Below are positions 34,863-47,375 of a stretch of 64,000 nucleotides of DNA, piece after piece. The stretch is from the NCBI GenBank assembly GCA_012932295.1, contig JAAONU010000001.1, positions 930,001-994,000 on the forward strand, written 5' to 3'. Position numbers and translations under genes: made by a program. Source of the DNA: Cyclina sinensis. Taxonomy: Eukaryota > Mollusca > Bivalvia > Venerida > Veneridae. Numbering within the stretch: the first letter of the stretch is position 1; each line of letters begins with the position of its first letter. The notes below the pieces were generated by a model. The model worked only from the letters and a program-made list of their open reading frames with translations, had not been told where the DNA came from and did not search any database.

Positions 34863-36370
34863 TTTAAAAATATATTTTATTGTATATGATATATATATAT
34901 TGTAATATGCGAAATAAAAACATTCGTTGTTTCGTCTTGATTTAAATGAGTAATAGACGTTTAACCAAAGTTAATTGTTCATTTAACAGATTGCGTGCAT
35001 GATATGAAACAGGGTCTTTGCCCGTAAAGGGGCTGCCGAGGAATAAATGTGTATAATAAGTTATGGTTTAAATGTCCCAAGATAAGAAATAAAAAACAAA
35101 TCTACAGAATTGTTAATTGTAGTTAATATGAGACAAAAACATTAATATCCTCTAAAACAATATAGTTTCTAGCATGACTTTCCAGAGGTTAGTATATGTA
35201 TCTATGGAACTAAGACAATTTGAGTTAAATGTGTACAAAACAACTGAATTATTTTGCTTCTACCTTATACTAAAGCTTACGGAGACTTAGGGATTTAGTA
35301 AGTTTCTGACTTCTGAATAAAGCTAAAAATTATTTTTCTTATTTACAGACAATTCGAGTGCTATTATGTTCAAATCTGATCACACAACAGAAAAAACACC
35401 TCTGCCTTTATTAAGATTTTATTCCTTATGGAAAGATATGAAGGGAAATACATCTACTGATTTCCTAGCCATATTGCTATGGAACCATTCTCCGGACTAC
35501 TTTTTATATATAATTTTACATTTTAGAGACCAGGATAACTCCTGGAGATAAGTCGGGAGACGACACCAGACGTAAGTCCAGAGAAGATAAGTAGCACATT
35601 TAGTTTAATGGCTTTAACTAGTGGAGCAATTGCCGTAATAACATAAGTAGATTTTTTTGTGAATCAATGGTCTTTTCTTTGACAAGATAACAGTTGATGA
35701 AATACACTTATAGCCGAAGTAAAGATATAAAGGATCTTCCCTGGATTTATATTTTCAAGCAATTTCTGGTATTTTCATAACTCATAATTAAAAGAACTGT
35801 CTAGGCCACAAATCTAATTTTTCTTCACTGCACTGACGAGAAAAAAGAATTAACATACACTAGTAGATAAATAAAGCAAAACCACTCTAAAATAAAGAGA
35901 TTATTAGTTCTGAAGGTTCGACAACTATTATTTTTATCCTTACATGTAACAGAACATCACCTCGACCCTGATTTCGTCTATAAAGCCTACGTTTATTAAA
36001 ATAACAATCAATACAAATAGCTTTGTTATGCAGCTAATGCTGTTATTAGAATGGCAATTTAATTTTGAAGTGTCACGCTTTGTGTAGTTTAATTAAATTT
36101 CTTCCTCTCCCTGTGATTTAGATACAAACATCATGCAAATCTAATTACTATCTACAAGGAACATTAAACGCGTCTTTGTTTTTTATATATTTTACTTGCA
36201 TTGTTTTCAATTTATTATAGCGGTAATTTTCCGGCGCGCGCGCGTGTTAAACAAGATTTTCTCTGTTACGAGTTTTAATCTCCTCTCTAAATTTTTCGCC
36301 TTGATAATATTTATTTTCATCTGAGTATATTCAATTGTCATTCCAATGGCACAGAATGTATAATGTTACT
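34863..36370. other. Gene-free spacer
   Basis: No gene recognised. An alternating (CG)n run, GGCGCGCGCGCGTG, lies near 36232-36245 and could favour Z-DNA. Confidence 0.35.
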
Positions 36371-36420
36371 GAACAGAACAGAACAGAACAGAACCTTTAT
36401 TTTGACACAGATTACAAACA
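36371..36420 (-). repeat. (GAACA)n pentanucleotide, possible LINE 3' terminus
   Basis: Repeated GAACA units (36371-36394) are followed by CTTTATTTTGACACAG. On the minus strand this reads AATAAAG then (GTTCT)n, as at the 3' end of some LINEs. No coding part is recognised beside it. Confidence 0.35.
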
Positions 36421-37780
36421 TACATTTGTAATAACATGTGCACAAATAATATAACAAATAAAACAGAGGAACAGAACAATGGCAAACTTTGATGGGTGGG
36501 GATAATGATCGAAGTTAATAAGTTGTTAAAATATTGAGACAAAAAATTACTGAATTGTTCACTGCTACGATGCTGAAAACAGATGTATACATGGGTAAAT
36601 CATAAACACTTAGGAATTGGCGTGTGCATACAGACAGGAGGTATAACTTTCTTAAAAATGATTCAGTGTTCAGAATGCCACACAGATTTGATTATATTTT
36701 AGTAATATTGTATTGTTTTTGCATTTTGTAAATGATACATTTTAACTGCATCTAATACTCTAGTGTAAGTCTCTAAAAATACAACACATTAAAGCAACAT
36801 CAGGAAGTCCTAAAATTCCATATTTGGTATTTTAGCACATTAGCAACATTTTTTAAATGTTGTACTCTTTGGTACAGATAGAGATAGAACAGAAGCAGTC
36901 CGATTAATCTTTATGAAAAGAAACATGCTTAAATCTGAAATCTAAAAGCAGATAATTTTATTATATAGACTGTAGATATGGAACAAAAGCAAGAGGAATG
37001 GGTCATTCTGAATAATTACAGAGAAGAAGAGAAATAGCATTTTTGAGAATGTCTGAGTATGAAATACCTCATTCCAACTGTTATCTTTAATGGGAAATCT
37101 TTCTCTTTGGCTAAACTGAGTCAAAGTACTAAGCTGAAGAGAAAATTTCTCAGTCGCGTTAACTATAAGCATTTAATTGATTTTTTTCTCAAACGACATT
37201 GACATTTTCATTTTCTTTCTTATAATACTAGAGCTATTCTTCACTATCTCAAAGTGCTGAAAATGTTCAGTAATGCTCAGTGATTACGTAAATTTAATAC
37301 TTTAATCATGGTCGCATTTAAATAACATGTACTTGTTTATAGACACAAAGTCTGTAGACCTCTTATGCATTTCATTTTAATAGTTACGAGAACTGACATT
37401 TTCTTTCTTAAATTTTTTTTGAGTCACATGTTTTTAATCCCCCTTTGTTCATCTCAACCTTCAGATAAAAATAAAACCATTGACCTTAACAAAAATAACT
37501 TCAGGCCCAACCTAACTGATATTAAATTTATACAAATTAAATTAAATTCTAGCGATTTCATTTAATATGAAAGATGTCAATTAAATTCTTTTCTATTATT
37601 AAATTTTCTAAAAGTTAACACTTTAGTCCTTCTCTGAAACCTTTATTCAAACAGCATGCGTCTACGGTTATTATTTCATCTAAAATACCCATTTGTTTCT
37701 AGAATGTTTGTGAGGCATTGTTGTATAATTGTATATCTTATAAACTGTCAGTCTACTTGGAAGAAGTCATGGGAATAAAG
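36421..37780. other. Gene-free spacer
   Basis: AT-rich; nothing recognised. Confidence 0.3.
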
Positions 37781-38430
37781 CTATGCTCACGTCGGTCTGT
37801 AACGACGGTTTCCGATTAATACCTTGAGAATCCATAGGCCCAGAGACTTTATACTTGATAGGAAAATTGGGGCGTTGAGTATAAGATCCATATTGTTTTG
37901 GAGCTTACTATGTCAAAGGTCATGCTCACAATTGCCTGCATTCTGGAGATGGTCTCTGATTCATAAATCAAGAACAAGTGAACCCAGGACTCTCAAACCT
38001 TACAGAATGGCTTGATACGTAGATGACACCTTATCATTTTAGGCCCAATGGATCAAAAGTCAAACTCACAGGGCCTTGCTATTTGAAAATGGCTTCCGAT
38101 AAATTACTTGAGAGCACATATGTCCAGACACTTGGTATGTAGTTTGGGCATGTTGATTAGAAGACCCATTTTATTTTAGACTTATTGGGTCAAAAGCCAA
38201 ACTTATGCACCCCACTCTGAAGACAGTTTCCTATTCAATAACTAAAAAGAATTCCAGGTCTTAAGAATTAACAGAATGGTTGGGCATGATGAGTAAATGA
38301 ACACTTTTTTGGGCCCGCTGGGTCAAAGGTCAAACTAACAATTATCTGCAATTCTTTCACGGTTTGTAATCAATAAACGGAGTAGACTTTAATCTAGAAA
38401 ATTCATATATTACAAGATGATTTAGGCATG
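37781..38430 (+). repeat. Degenerate ~140-bp tandem repeats (pearl/INE-like)
   Basis: Units carry '(g/a)gtcaaa(g)gtcaaactcaca' and 'ctctgattcataa...aagaacaag..cccagg' type phrases. Anchors near 37914, 38055, 38194 and 38324 give spacings of 130-141 bp. No tetranucleotide tract is seen at either end. Confidence 0.5.
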
Positions 38431-41400
38431 GCAAGCTGAACGACATCTGTACATTAAAAGCAAAGAAAAAACTTGCATCGCTTGGCCGAAGGTCCTGTTG
38501 AAGTCAAAGAATCGAAGGCGGCATGTTTCACAAAGTTTTTACATGTCTTGTTTTGTATATGTTTCGTTTCATTTATGTACGTCAGCCATGGTGGAGATAG
38601 CTTAGAATTAATGATTACTTTTAAACGATCGTGTAGTTTTGTAGTTAGACATGAATCCGACAAATATAAGCATGGATTGGATGTTAACACTTAAGCGATT
38701 TCTTTAAAAGGTTTATTTACAAATCAGAAAAAAAACACGGAAAAGCTATTGTATAGTAGCTTGAAATAGTAAAATAACATGTATATTGTAACGTTAAAAT
38801 TAGATGTTCAAAAAATTGTCAGTGGTTTGAATGGTACATTGTTTCGACCCTTACTTTTTAAACCAACCTGTAAATTTGTTTTATACTTACTCAAAGAAAT
38901 GTCCCGTTTGGCTTTGATTGCAGGATTATTTCCATGATATTGTTATGCTTTTAGAGAATAAAATCTCAAACTTTATGGTTATTCAAAACCTGCAAAGCCA
39001 GTGCACATTAATGTTTAACACAATTCAATTCTTGTATTGTTTGTTTTCATAATCATAGTGAATATATATGTAAAAGAAATTACAGTATGTATGGTGTGTC
39101 GAACGTAGCAATATGCAATAAATTTCATTTAATATGTTCTATAATTTATACATATTTAATATTTTTCATTCATATAAAATAAAAGTTCATTTATATTCAA
39201 TATTTTCTTATTTATAAGCATTTTTTTTTCATTTATAGTATGATTTTATTCAAATGCAATACATTTTATGTATGTGCTATAAATTCTATTCATATTTTAT
39301 AGTATCTTATAGTATATAATATTGTAAACAAATATAAGTATTTTACACAGCTTATTTCATATTCATTTTAATTAAATGATTTACCATTTATAAAATTTGA
39401 AAACTGTCTTTATTTGAAATTGGTTAACTTTAATCCTTTTTTATTTAAAAATATTTAATAAAAAAAACCAAACGAGTTACTTAACAATTTTACTACTTAA
39501 TAGGTTTTTAACAGGAAAGTAACAGTGCATTGAATTAATCCTTCGGATTGAAATTATTATCTGGTATCTACAGGAACGGACGGTGTAAGTAGGGAATCAT
39601 TTGTTGTTTGTCTTCATATTGAATATGAATACCTCTTGCACTCGGATGAATACCAATAAAAAGATCATTGCTTTGCCATATCCATTATACTCCGAATGGC
39701 AAACGTCTTAAAGTTTTACATTTCTATAAGCCAGCAGACTTCCCGTTTCATAGTCATTTTGCAGATGTGAATAACAAGCACATAACACTTTTTTAAAGTG
39801 ACCTGCCGTTGTGTATTAGTGTAAGAAAATATATAGACGTTGCTGTGTCTCACTCTATAAACAAACTGGCAAGCAAATACCGTCATTCGAGCAAATTTCA
39901 GTTTGTCAGATTTCTTGCCCTGCTTTCTTATTTTATACATCACTCAGAATGTTATAAGTGCATGTACATTAGCTGCTGGCTTTACGCAGAGATTTTTACG
40001 CGTTGACAGATATGGTTAAATAGTCTCCCATAATAAGTTTGGTTTATGTCCAGAGATAAAGGGGAATTAAATTTCCTAAACTGATTTCAAATTTACTCTC
40101 TTCCTTTCCAACATATTTGAAAATGATCAGTTGTTTTCTAGCGAGCGCGATTTATAATGACGTAAATCAACAACAGACTCAGCATGACCACCTATTCAGA
40201 CGACAGTCTTTCATTGCTCCAGTGACAAAAGTGCTTTTTGACATGCTTTTTAGTTTAGCAAAATCTACCCTAAAGCATTTCCGAAATATATAGCTGAATT
40301 TTGAAGGAATAATTCTTAAGATGCAACAAATAAGACGTGGACTACAAACGCTGTCTGTGTTCTAGATTTGAAAAAGAATACCAAGCATGTAGTGTAACGT
40401 TAGATAACTTGCAATAACTATGTAATATTGTTTTAACGCGACCTGTGCTAAATTGAAATAGAAGACCAAGCGTGTAGTGTTACGTTATATAACTTGCAAT
40501 AACTTTGTAATATCGTTTTACTTGTTTATTTTTTCATAACAAAATTTCAATGATAACAGGTATCAATTCTTTTTTCTGTGAAGAAATAAAAAACATTTCA
40601 GGAATAGTAAAACTCTTCGATGAAGTTTTTAAACGATGAAATTGCCTTGTTTTCAGTGTTATCCAGTTGTAGTTTTAATTTAATTAATTACATTGCCATA
40701 CTTAAATCTTTCTACAAAAGAAATACAATTTTCACGATAAAAGAAAATCATTTCTTAAAGTTGACATTTATAATTTTAAGTTTTAAACATTTAAACTTCT
40801 TTGATATGTGTTTTTGTTATTTCCATAACAAAATAAGTAGAGCTTTGCGTCACCAGAAAGTTTTACTAGTAGACTGATATCGACTGCAACTGGATAAACA
40901 AATTTATAACTGACCATAATGGTCGTCTGGAAATACATCTTCTTGCTTCCATTCATCGTCATCTGCATATTTCATTGGAAAGATGGCAATAAAAATTATC
41001 TTCCCGTCGTGTCAGATAAAAACCCTAGACCATTCTGATCATAAATCAGTACAAGCGACAGAGTATGTCTTGCTTTAAGATGCCTGTATTCTCTTACCAA
41101 AGGAACCAGGAAACACAAAATAAGGACATAACTCAGTTTTGATGCTCACTGAAGTTGATTCTATATATGAAACTCTTAATTTATATAAGTGCTCGGTGTC
41201 AGACGTCGAAATATGCCACATTTCTGGTGCAATGTTGCCATAATTCGAAATTTGGCAATGGTTCTAGAAACATAGATTCAGAAAAAATGTATTTTTATAT
41301 CTTCAATGTTCGTTGTATACTTCTGTAATGTTTAGAAATACGAAATAAAACAGAATTATTTTGAGCTATGTTTTGCACAGTCGTAACGTGCTGTACTTTT

Positions 41401-42276
41401 CGGTTTGCTGTAAGTAAAGAGAAATCTACTTTGAAAAAGTTCACTAAACGTAGCAAAAAATCTTATTTGCAAATTGTTTTGTACTAACTGTTCTCTTAGT
41501 TTTAACACGCGAATATGTACGAAATAATACATATTAAAAAAGTCGTACTACAAACCCACAGCCGGTGAAAGTTGCAATTTCTGTTTCAGTCCTGACTTAG
41601 GAAGTAGGACATGCTCTTTGTTAGTTTTGTCTTACATATCTCCCATGGAAACAAACAACAGATGGGGAACTTGTCACCAGTTAATGTGTCCTATTTGTAT
41701 ATTTTCATAACGCAAAGCCTTAAAATATCAACAAACAGTCGTATGGAAGTTAAAATAGAAAATATTCCTATCGAGAAACTAACTTATAGGATACACAAAA
41801 TAAAATCGTTAAAAAATGAAGTTTAGAAAATGTGAAATAGGTTCTGAACACAGTTGAAGTGTATGTACTTTACTTTTCATGGCATCATTTCAGTAATTGT
41901 AAGATATCTGTCTCATCAGTTTTTCCCCCTGATTATAAAAGAAAATTTCTTGGAAATAATCGGTGCTGTATATATCTGAAACCTATTGTTTGTAGAGGCC
42001 TTTAGTACATCTTAAATAATTATATTAAAAAAAGAAATGTTTTACAATAATTTTCTAAGCATGTTGAAAGAGTGAGACCAGACTAAGCAAACACACGGAC
42101 TCCTTTACGAGAAAAAATCAACAAGTTCTCTTCTATGAGCGGACGTTCTGTAATCGATAGACTTTTCAGAAGTCACTGCTATGAGAGACTCTCAGAGTGT
42201 CATCAGTTTTAGTGTTTGTTTGATGTTCGGTCCAATGCCATAGGTGTATGATGTCGTTAAATAGTTTACAGCCACA
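38431..42276. other. Gene-free region
   Basis: No gene recognised. A strongly AT-rich stretch with repeated 'ttcattta/tata' words covers 39055-39480. A two-copy direct repeat (period 85 bp) of 'ccaagcRtgtagtgtWacgtt' lies at 40381-40525. Confidence 0.35.
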
Positions 42277-42701
42277 ATGTTTAAAACACGAGGAGGTTTA
42301 AATAACTACAGTACCAGTTCATATTTTGGAATTTTGATATTCCTAGGAATTATCCAATGTGTTTGGTGTCATAAAGGTAACGCAAACTTAGTTTTATTTG
42401 TTGTACATTATTGATAAACACAGTTTAAAATGCTATTTTTTAAAGTCACAGGTTAAAAGATTTATTAACGTTTATTTACTTGAAAGAAACTAGAAAGAAA
42501 ATTTCTTTTAGCTAAGTTTTGTACTGTACGGAAGAACAGGGGGGACATGCGGGAAGAAACATTTAATTATCTAGTGGCCACGTGATTATAAAAAAGAGAA
42601 AAAGAAAAGCTAACTCGTGGCCACAATATAATATTGAAAAATGTAAACTCGTGGCAACGCAAAATAGGAGAAATCGCGAAGCTAATAGTTTACTCCTGGT
42701 C

Positions 42702-42733
<32 letters not shown>

Positions 42734-43782
42734 CCTCGTGGCCACGAGATGATAAAAACATTTTCCTCGCTTTTTTCCGTCATGTGCTTCCGTAGAATTT
42801 TACCAACTTTGAAAAGTTTGCCTTTACATGTAAATTGAAAGTATTTATCAAATGAGTATTCATCCATATATTCTAAATTGGCACTTCCTTAATTTCAAAA
42901 TATTTGTACTTACATGAATCTAAATAGTTTATTCATTTGCCCATTTGCTTAAATAAATTACTACTTCTATAACCTAACACGTGAAGTAGAAACAACATAA
43001 AATACTTGATGGTCATTCCCACATAACCTACCATTAAGATATTATTAATTTCTCTACTGAGGCCATAGTTAATGCTTTGTTGGCGATGGATTTAATTTGA
43101 TTGATGTCGTGTTGTATCGATTTGTTCACAAGTGGTAAGTAGAGCTGATAATGTTACTGAGTGGTAAGTACTGACATTCAAATTGCCAGAAGTCGGTTAC
43201 ATTAAGTATTCTTTATTTGGTGAGTTACTTTCAGTCTTCAAGGGTTTTGCTAAAAGAACACCAGCGGTATCTAATAGTGATCTTTGATGACCGTTTTACC
43301 TTCATGCATTAGATAAAATGTTTCAAAAAGCATTCGTTTTTACTTGCATCTGAAACAAAACAAGATCTTCACAATAGTAAAGTTTATTTATTGTGTCATA
43401 CTTTTATTTGCATTTTGATTGACGATTTAACGTTAAAAATATATGTACTTTGAAAATAACCTACAATTATAAGAAACAACAGCACAGGCATTTCTTTGCT
43501 GAAGTGACATATACTGTATCCATATCAAATCACCGTGCAATCAGTTATCTAGACACTTAACAAATGACCTTTTTAGTGGGCTTTGAAACAGATGCATCAT
43601 TCTGCAGGAGGCAAACCCTCTCAGTTTCTAAGATGCTGCCAAAACATGCCTTCAAAGTGAACAACATGCTTGAAATGGTTGTTTCACCAAGTATGCAGTT
43701 TATAAATGAAAAGGGAATACCTGACTTTGTTAGTGTGCATGCCGAAACTATAAGTAGAAACCCAGGTATGGGAATACCTTGA
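42277..43782 (+). CDS. Candidate small secreted protein, two exons (101 aa), family unknown
   Basis: Exon 1 (42277-42376) starts in a good context (GCCACAATGT) and encodes a signal peptide: a hydrophilic start, then FGILIFLGIIQCVWC. It ends in phase 1 at AAAG|GTAACG. Exon 2 (43577-43782) follows the acceptor CTTTTTAG, enters in the matching phase, and reads FETDASFCRRQTLSVSKMLP, a basic and hydrophobic middle, then ETISRNPGMGIP and TGA. An AATAAA occurs about 75 bp after the stop (near 43857). Alternatively CCCAG|GTATGG at 43765 is a donor and the gene continues; I found no further exon. Base composition in exon 2 is clearly higher than its surroundings. I do not recognise the protein. A host-defence or signalling peptide is possible but unproven. 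Confidence 0.4.
42572..42750. repeat. CTCGTGGCCAC-repeat cluster with (TAA)n microsatellite
   Basis: GTGGCCACGTG (42574), CTCGTGGCCAC (42614), CTCGTGGCAAC (42648) and the palindrome CTCGTGGCCACGAG (42735-42748) recur within 175 bp. A TAA microsatellite lies at about 42704-42730. It resembles a small inverted-repeat element; boundaries unclear. Confidence 0.5.
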
Positions 43783-46700
43783 AAACAACCAAACGACAGG
43801 TTGATACTTTCATCACTTAGAATAGGTCATCTTAAATTTGTAATAATATTTTAAAAAATAAACAAATGTCTTGATCATTTTTGGTTGACTTTTAAGACTG
43901 TGGTTTTACTACACATGTTTTGATTCCCAAATTTCACAGAAGAAAAATCAAATTTTAATTGTTTCTTACTAGCAATTTTGTCGGGAATGTACCGAAATTG
44001 TCTGTGAAAAAAAAATGATTTCAAACAATAATCGTGTAAGTTTATCCATTGTGTCTGGTAAAATGAAAGACGCTATCTTTCATGTTATAAAAAGGGAAAA
44101 TTTTACAAAGTGTGTTATGTTTTAGATACTGTTTACCCTAGATTCAGTACAGAATTCATAGATCGATAATTGTTTATATTTATCACTTTTTACATGAGAC
44201 GTTAAACCGAGCGCCCATAAATCGGTGCTATACACACAACATATAAAACAAAGATGTCTCTGGAAAAGGATGCAAAGAATAAAAATGCTAAATTAACGGA
44301 ATACTTTAAGCTTTCAAAATTTTTTCACGATGAAGAAAAGTTAGATGGCCGTGTCTGATATATACTATACAAGTAACGTTTCTGTGTTTCTGATCTGATT
44401 TATGACGTGTTCGCGAGTAAATGCGTTCTTGTCAGATCATATTGATTTTTGTTCATTAACGACTTCGATAGTTCTTTATAAGCACTTCATTTGAGGCTAA
44501 AATTGTATAACGAAAGCGTTTGATGTTTATGCATGCACAATTTTCTGTCAAAGCTTATTAGTTTATAAGATTTGTTTCATAAAACCGCAAGAAATTCAGA
44601 TCACATATTTGATTGCAGAATTGCTATGTTGTGGCATAATTTCTCTTAGAAGATGTAATAGTTTAACCATTAGATTTCTGAAAACCTCATTTTTTTTCTT
44701 ACAGTGACACAAAATACTATCCAAACAATGATGTGTGAAAAACTATGTATTAAAATCCTATCAAATGTCTATACATTACGTATTACCCTTGAAATAAAGC
44801 ACGTGTTTTAAATGGTTTCATTGATTTAATAAGACAACTCGATCGCCTCAATTTTATTATAAATAAACCATTATTTTTACAATGTGACATAATGCTGTTG
44901 CCCTTCTCTCGCTTATAAAGCTATGAAACATTTAATCTTTCATTATCGTAACGTAATAAACCCGCCTTTCCCCGATTCATAAAAAACGTAGACCAGCAGA
45001 ATCCAATCGGAACTCCTCGGTCATGAAGTTTACGCCACATGATCGTTATGATTACTCGAGGTGTTCCGATTGAAGCAGAATCAAAAGAAGGGGTTAAATA
45101 AAGTATGATTATGTCATCATCATATGAGAGCTGTCATAAATTACTGAAAACAAAGAAACGGCAATGTCAAAATAAGAAAGCAATTGCTTTTAACAGATCT
45201 TTTGTATTCTACAATTAGAAAAGGGGACGATTTCAGTTTGTTCATTTTTAAAATCTTTATTTTTATCCCCCCGAAGGAAGGCATATCGTAATTGCACTGT
45301 CTGTCCGTCCGTCCGTCTGTCCTGTAAAATCTTGTCCTCGCTTCATCTCCAAAACCTCCTATGGGATTTCATTGAAACTTAACAGGAGTGTTTGTCACCA
45401 AATCTAGTTGTGCATATCGTATAGGAGATTCCGCTCGATTTATTTTTGGCGGAGTTATAGGCACTTAGTTATTTTTTTACTCTAACATCTTGTCCTCGCT
45501 TCATCTCCAAAACTGCTTGGGGGATTTTATTGAAACCAGAATGTTTGTCACCAAGCCTTGTTATATATAAAACACCTGTAGGGGTTGGGAATAAAACAAT
45601 ATTGTTCATATTCAAGACCGAACTCACAGCTTTCTATTTCATTGAATAATTATGTCTTCAACCTTCATATAAGAATCTGAAGCAGAAAAACATTACTTTA
45701 CCATTTACCTTCAGTTCTGCTCTATTTTTTGTCTGATCTCTTTTCCACAGGCATATTCAATTATATATTTACACCAGTTTCTATTCAAAGCTACATTTCG
45801 GGGGCATATGTCAATTTCCAGTGACAGCTCTTGTTTCTCTCTTTTCTTGAAATTTACCCATAATTTATATATTTTTTTCAATTATTTTGTCATTGTTGTA
45901 ATGATCTTTAAGATAAAGCATACGGGGAAGAACTAATTTTAATGTTGACATAACTTTTGAACAATGTAAGCATGCATATTTTTCATATTAAATTTTCTGA
46001 TGTGATTTATAATTATTGACAGTGAACTAAACCATAAGTTCTTTTAGAAATATAATACTGTTATACCCAGAATAAGGACACATGAAAATGTTCCTAACAC
46101 AAATATGTAAATATGGAAGGAAACCTGTTTACATGTTCTGTATATAATGAAAAGAACGTTAAAAAACAATAAAGCTCTTTGTATAAACTGCAAAGCTCTT
46201 CAAATCAAAATGAATATTAACTCTAGATGCATTAAAAAGTGTCATGTGTTTGTATAAGACGAAACACGATTAAAGCAATGTTTGATTACTTGTAATGGAT
46301 AAAAGAGTTTGTTAAGTCTGTTAAGAAAAAAAAGAATGTTTCACATTTGATGTTGAAACGTTCTCAATAACTATGTAACTTCAATAACCTCATAACATAA
46401 ATAAATATAAACATTGCAACATATAGACGTCAAAAAAGGAACATGCGCACACATTTCATATGACGTATTGACAGTGAGATAATGAACATCAGTAAAACTA
46501 TTCGTATTAATGACTTATTTAAGCAAATGGACACAGCAGACGATATCTCTCGATTGTCATTTACTTAGAACATAATATTTCTTTTTTAAATGTCATCATC
46601 ATCATTATTGCGTGACATGTGAATATTTTCACGTTTTAAAAAAATGTTTCTAATGTTTATACAAACGTTTGTATCTATGGAAACATCGCTACCATGGCAG

Positions 46701-47375
46701 CAGACTTGAAATACCGTATCAAATGTTTATGATTTAGTCTTATTGCTAATTTTAATTTTCTTTTCTGTGTATGTTTCTTTGATTCATTTGTGTAATTTGA
46801 TGTATGATATCACTTTCTAGAGATTAGAAGTTCTTTGTTATATAGCTAAATAACAACACATGCAACAACTGACATATGATATGAACTGTACCTTTAAAAG
46901 CTATCAGAAAGAAGTTTATTAAACTTATCGTAAAGTTGTTATTTTTATTTCAAGATTTTGTAAAGAAAAGAAACGGGTTATATGAATACGGGTTTTTGTT
47001 GGCACAAAACAAAGAACGATGACCTCAAATGACATTTAAAAAAAGATGTTTAACCGAATGTAAATTAATATGATGTTGTATAGTTGACATTCTATAGACG
47101 TTTAAAGGTGCATTACTGCTCGTCCAACAGTAGTTTGGTGTAAGAATGCTGCTATCGTAAATTTGTAATTTCTGCCATTAATGTATCTCTAAAGACAATA
47201 CCAAGTATCACTCTGTCTAAAGATATAACCATTACCGAAAATAAATGCCTACATTCAACGATCATATACAAAAAGAAAATAGTTTTCCGATCACCGGCGA
47301 ACTCTTCCGTAAATTTCCGTCGATTTCCGTATCTACCACGTGATTTCTAAAAATAACAAACTAAACAAAGAAGAA
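43783..47375. other. Gene-free region between the small secreted gene and the ballast gene
   Basis: It contains a pearl-like repeat (45268-45840) and a hairpin (45004-45072). A 34-codon frame starting ATGTCTCTGGAAAAG at 44254 (TGA 44356-44358) is too short to call. Otherwise nothing is recognised. Confidence 0.35.
45268..45840 (-). repeat. Pearl/INE-like repeat, minus strand, with (GTCC)n tract
   Basis: The left edge has CCCCCCGAAGGAAGG (hairpin-prone), then CTGTCCGTCCGTCCGTCTGTCC (45299-45320), the complement of an ACGG-type tract. Two units follow, each starting 'cttgtcctcgcttcatctccaaaac' (45331 and 45489, spacing 158 bp) and continuing 'gggatttcattgaaac' and 'gtttgtcaccaa'. Confidence 0.6.
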
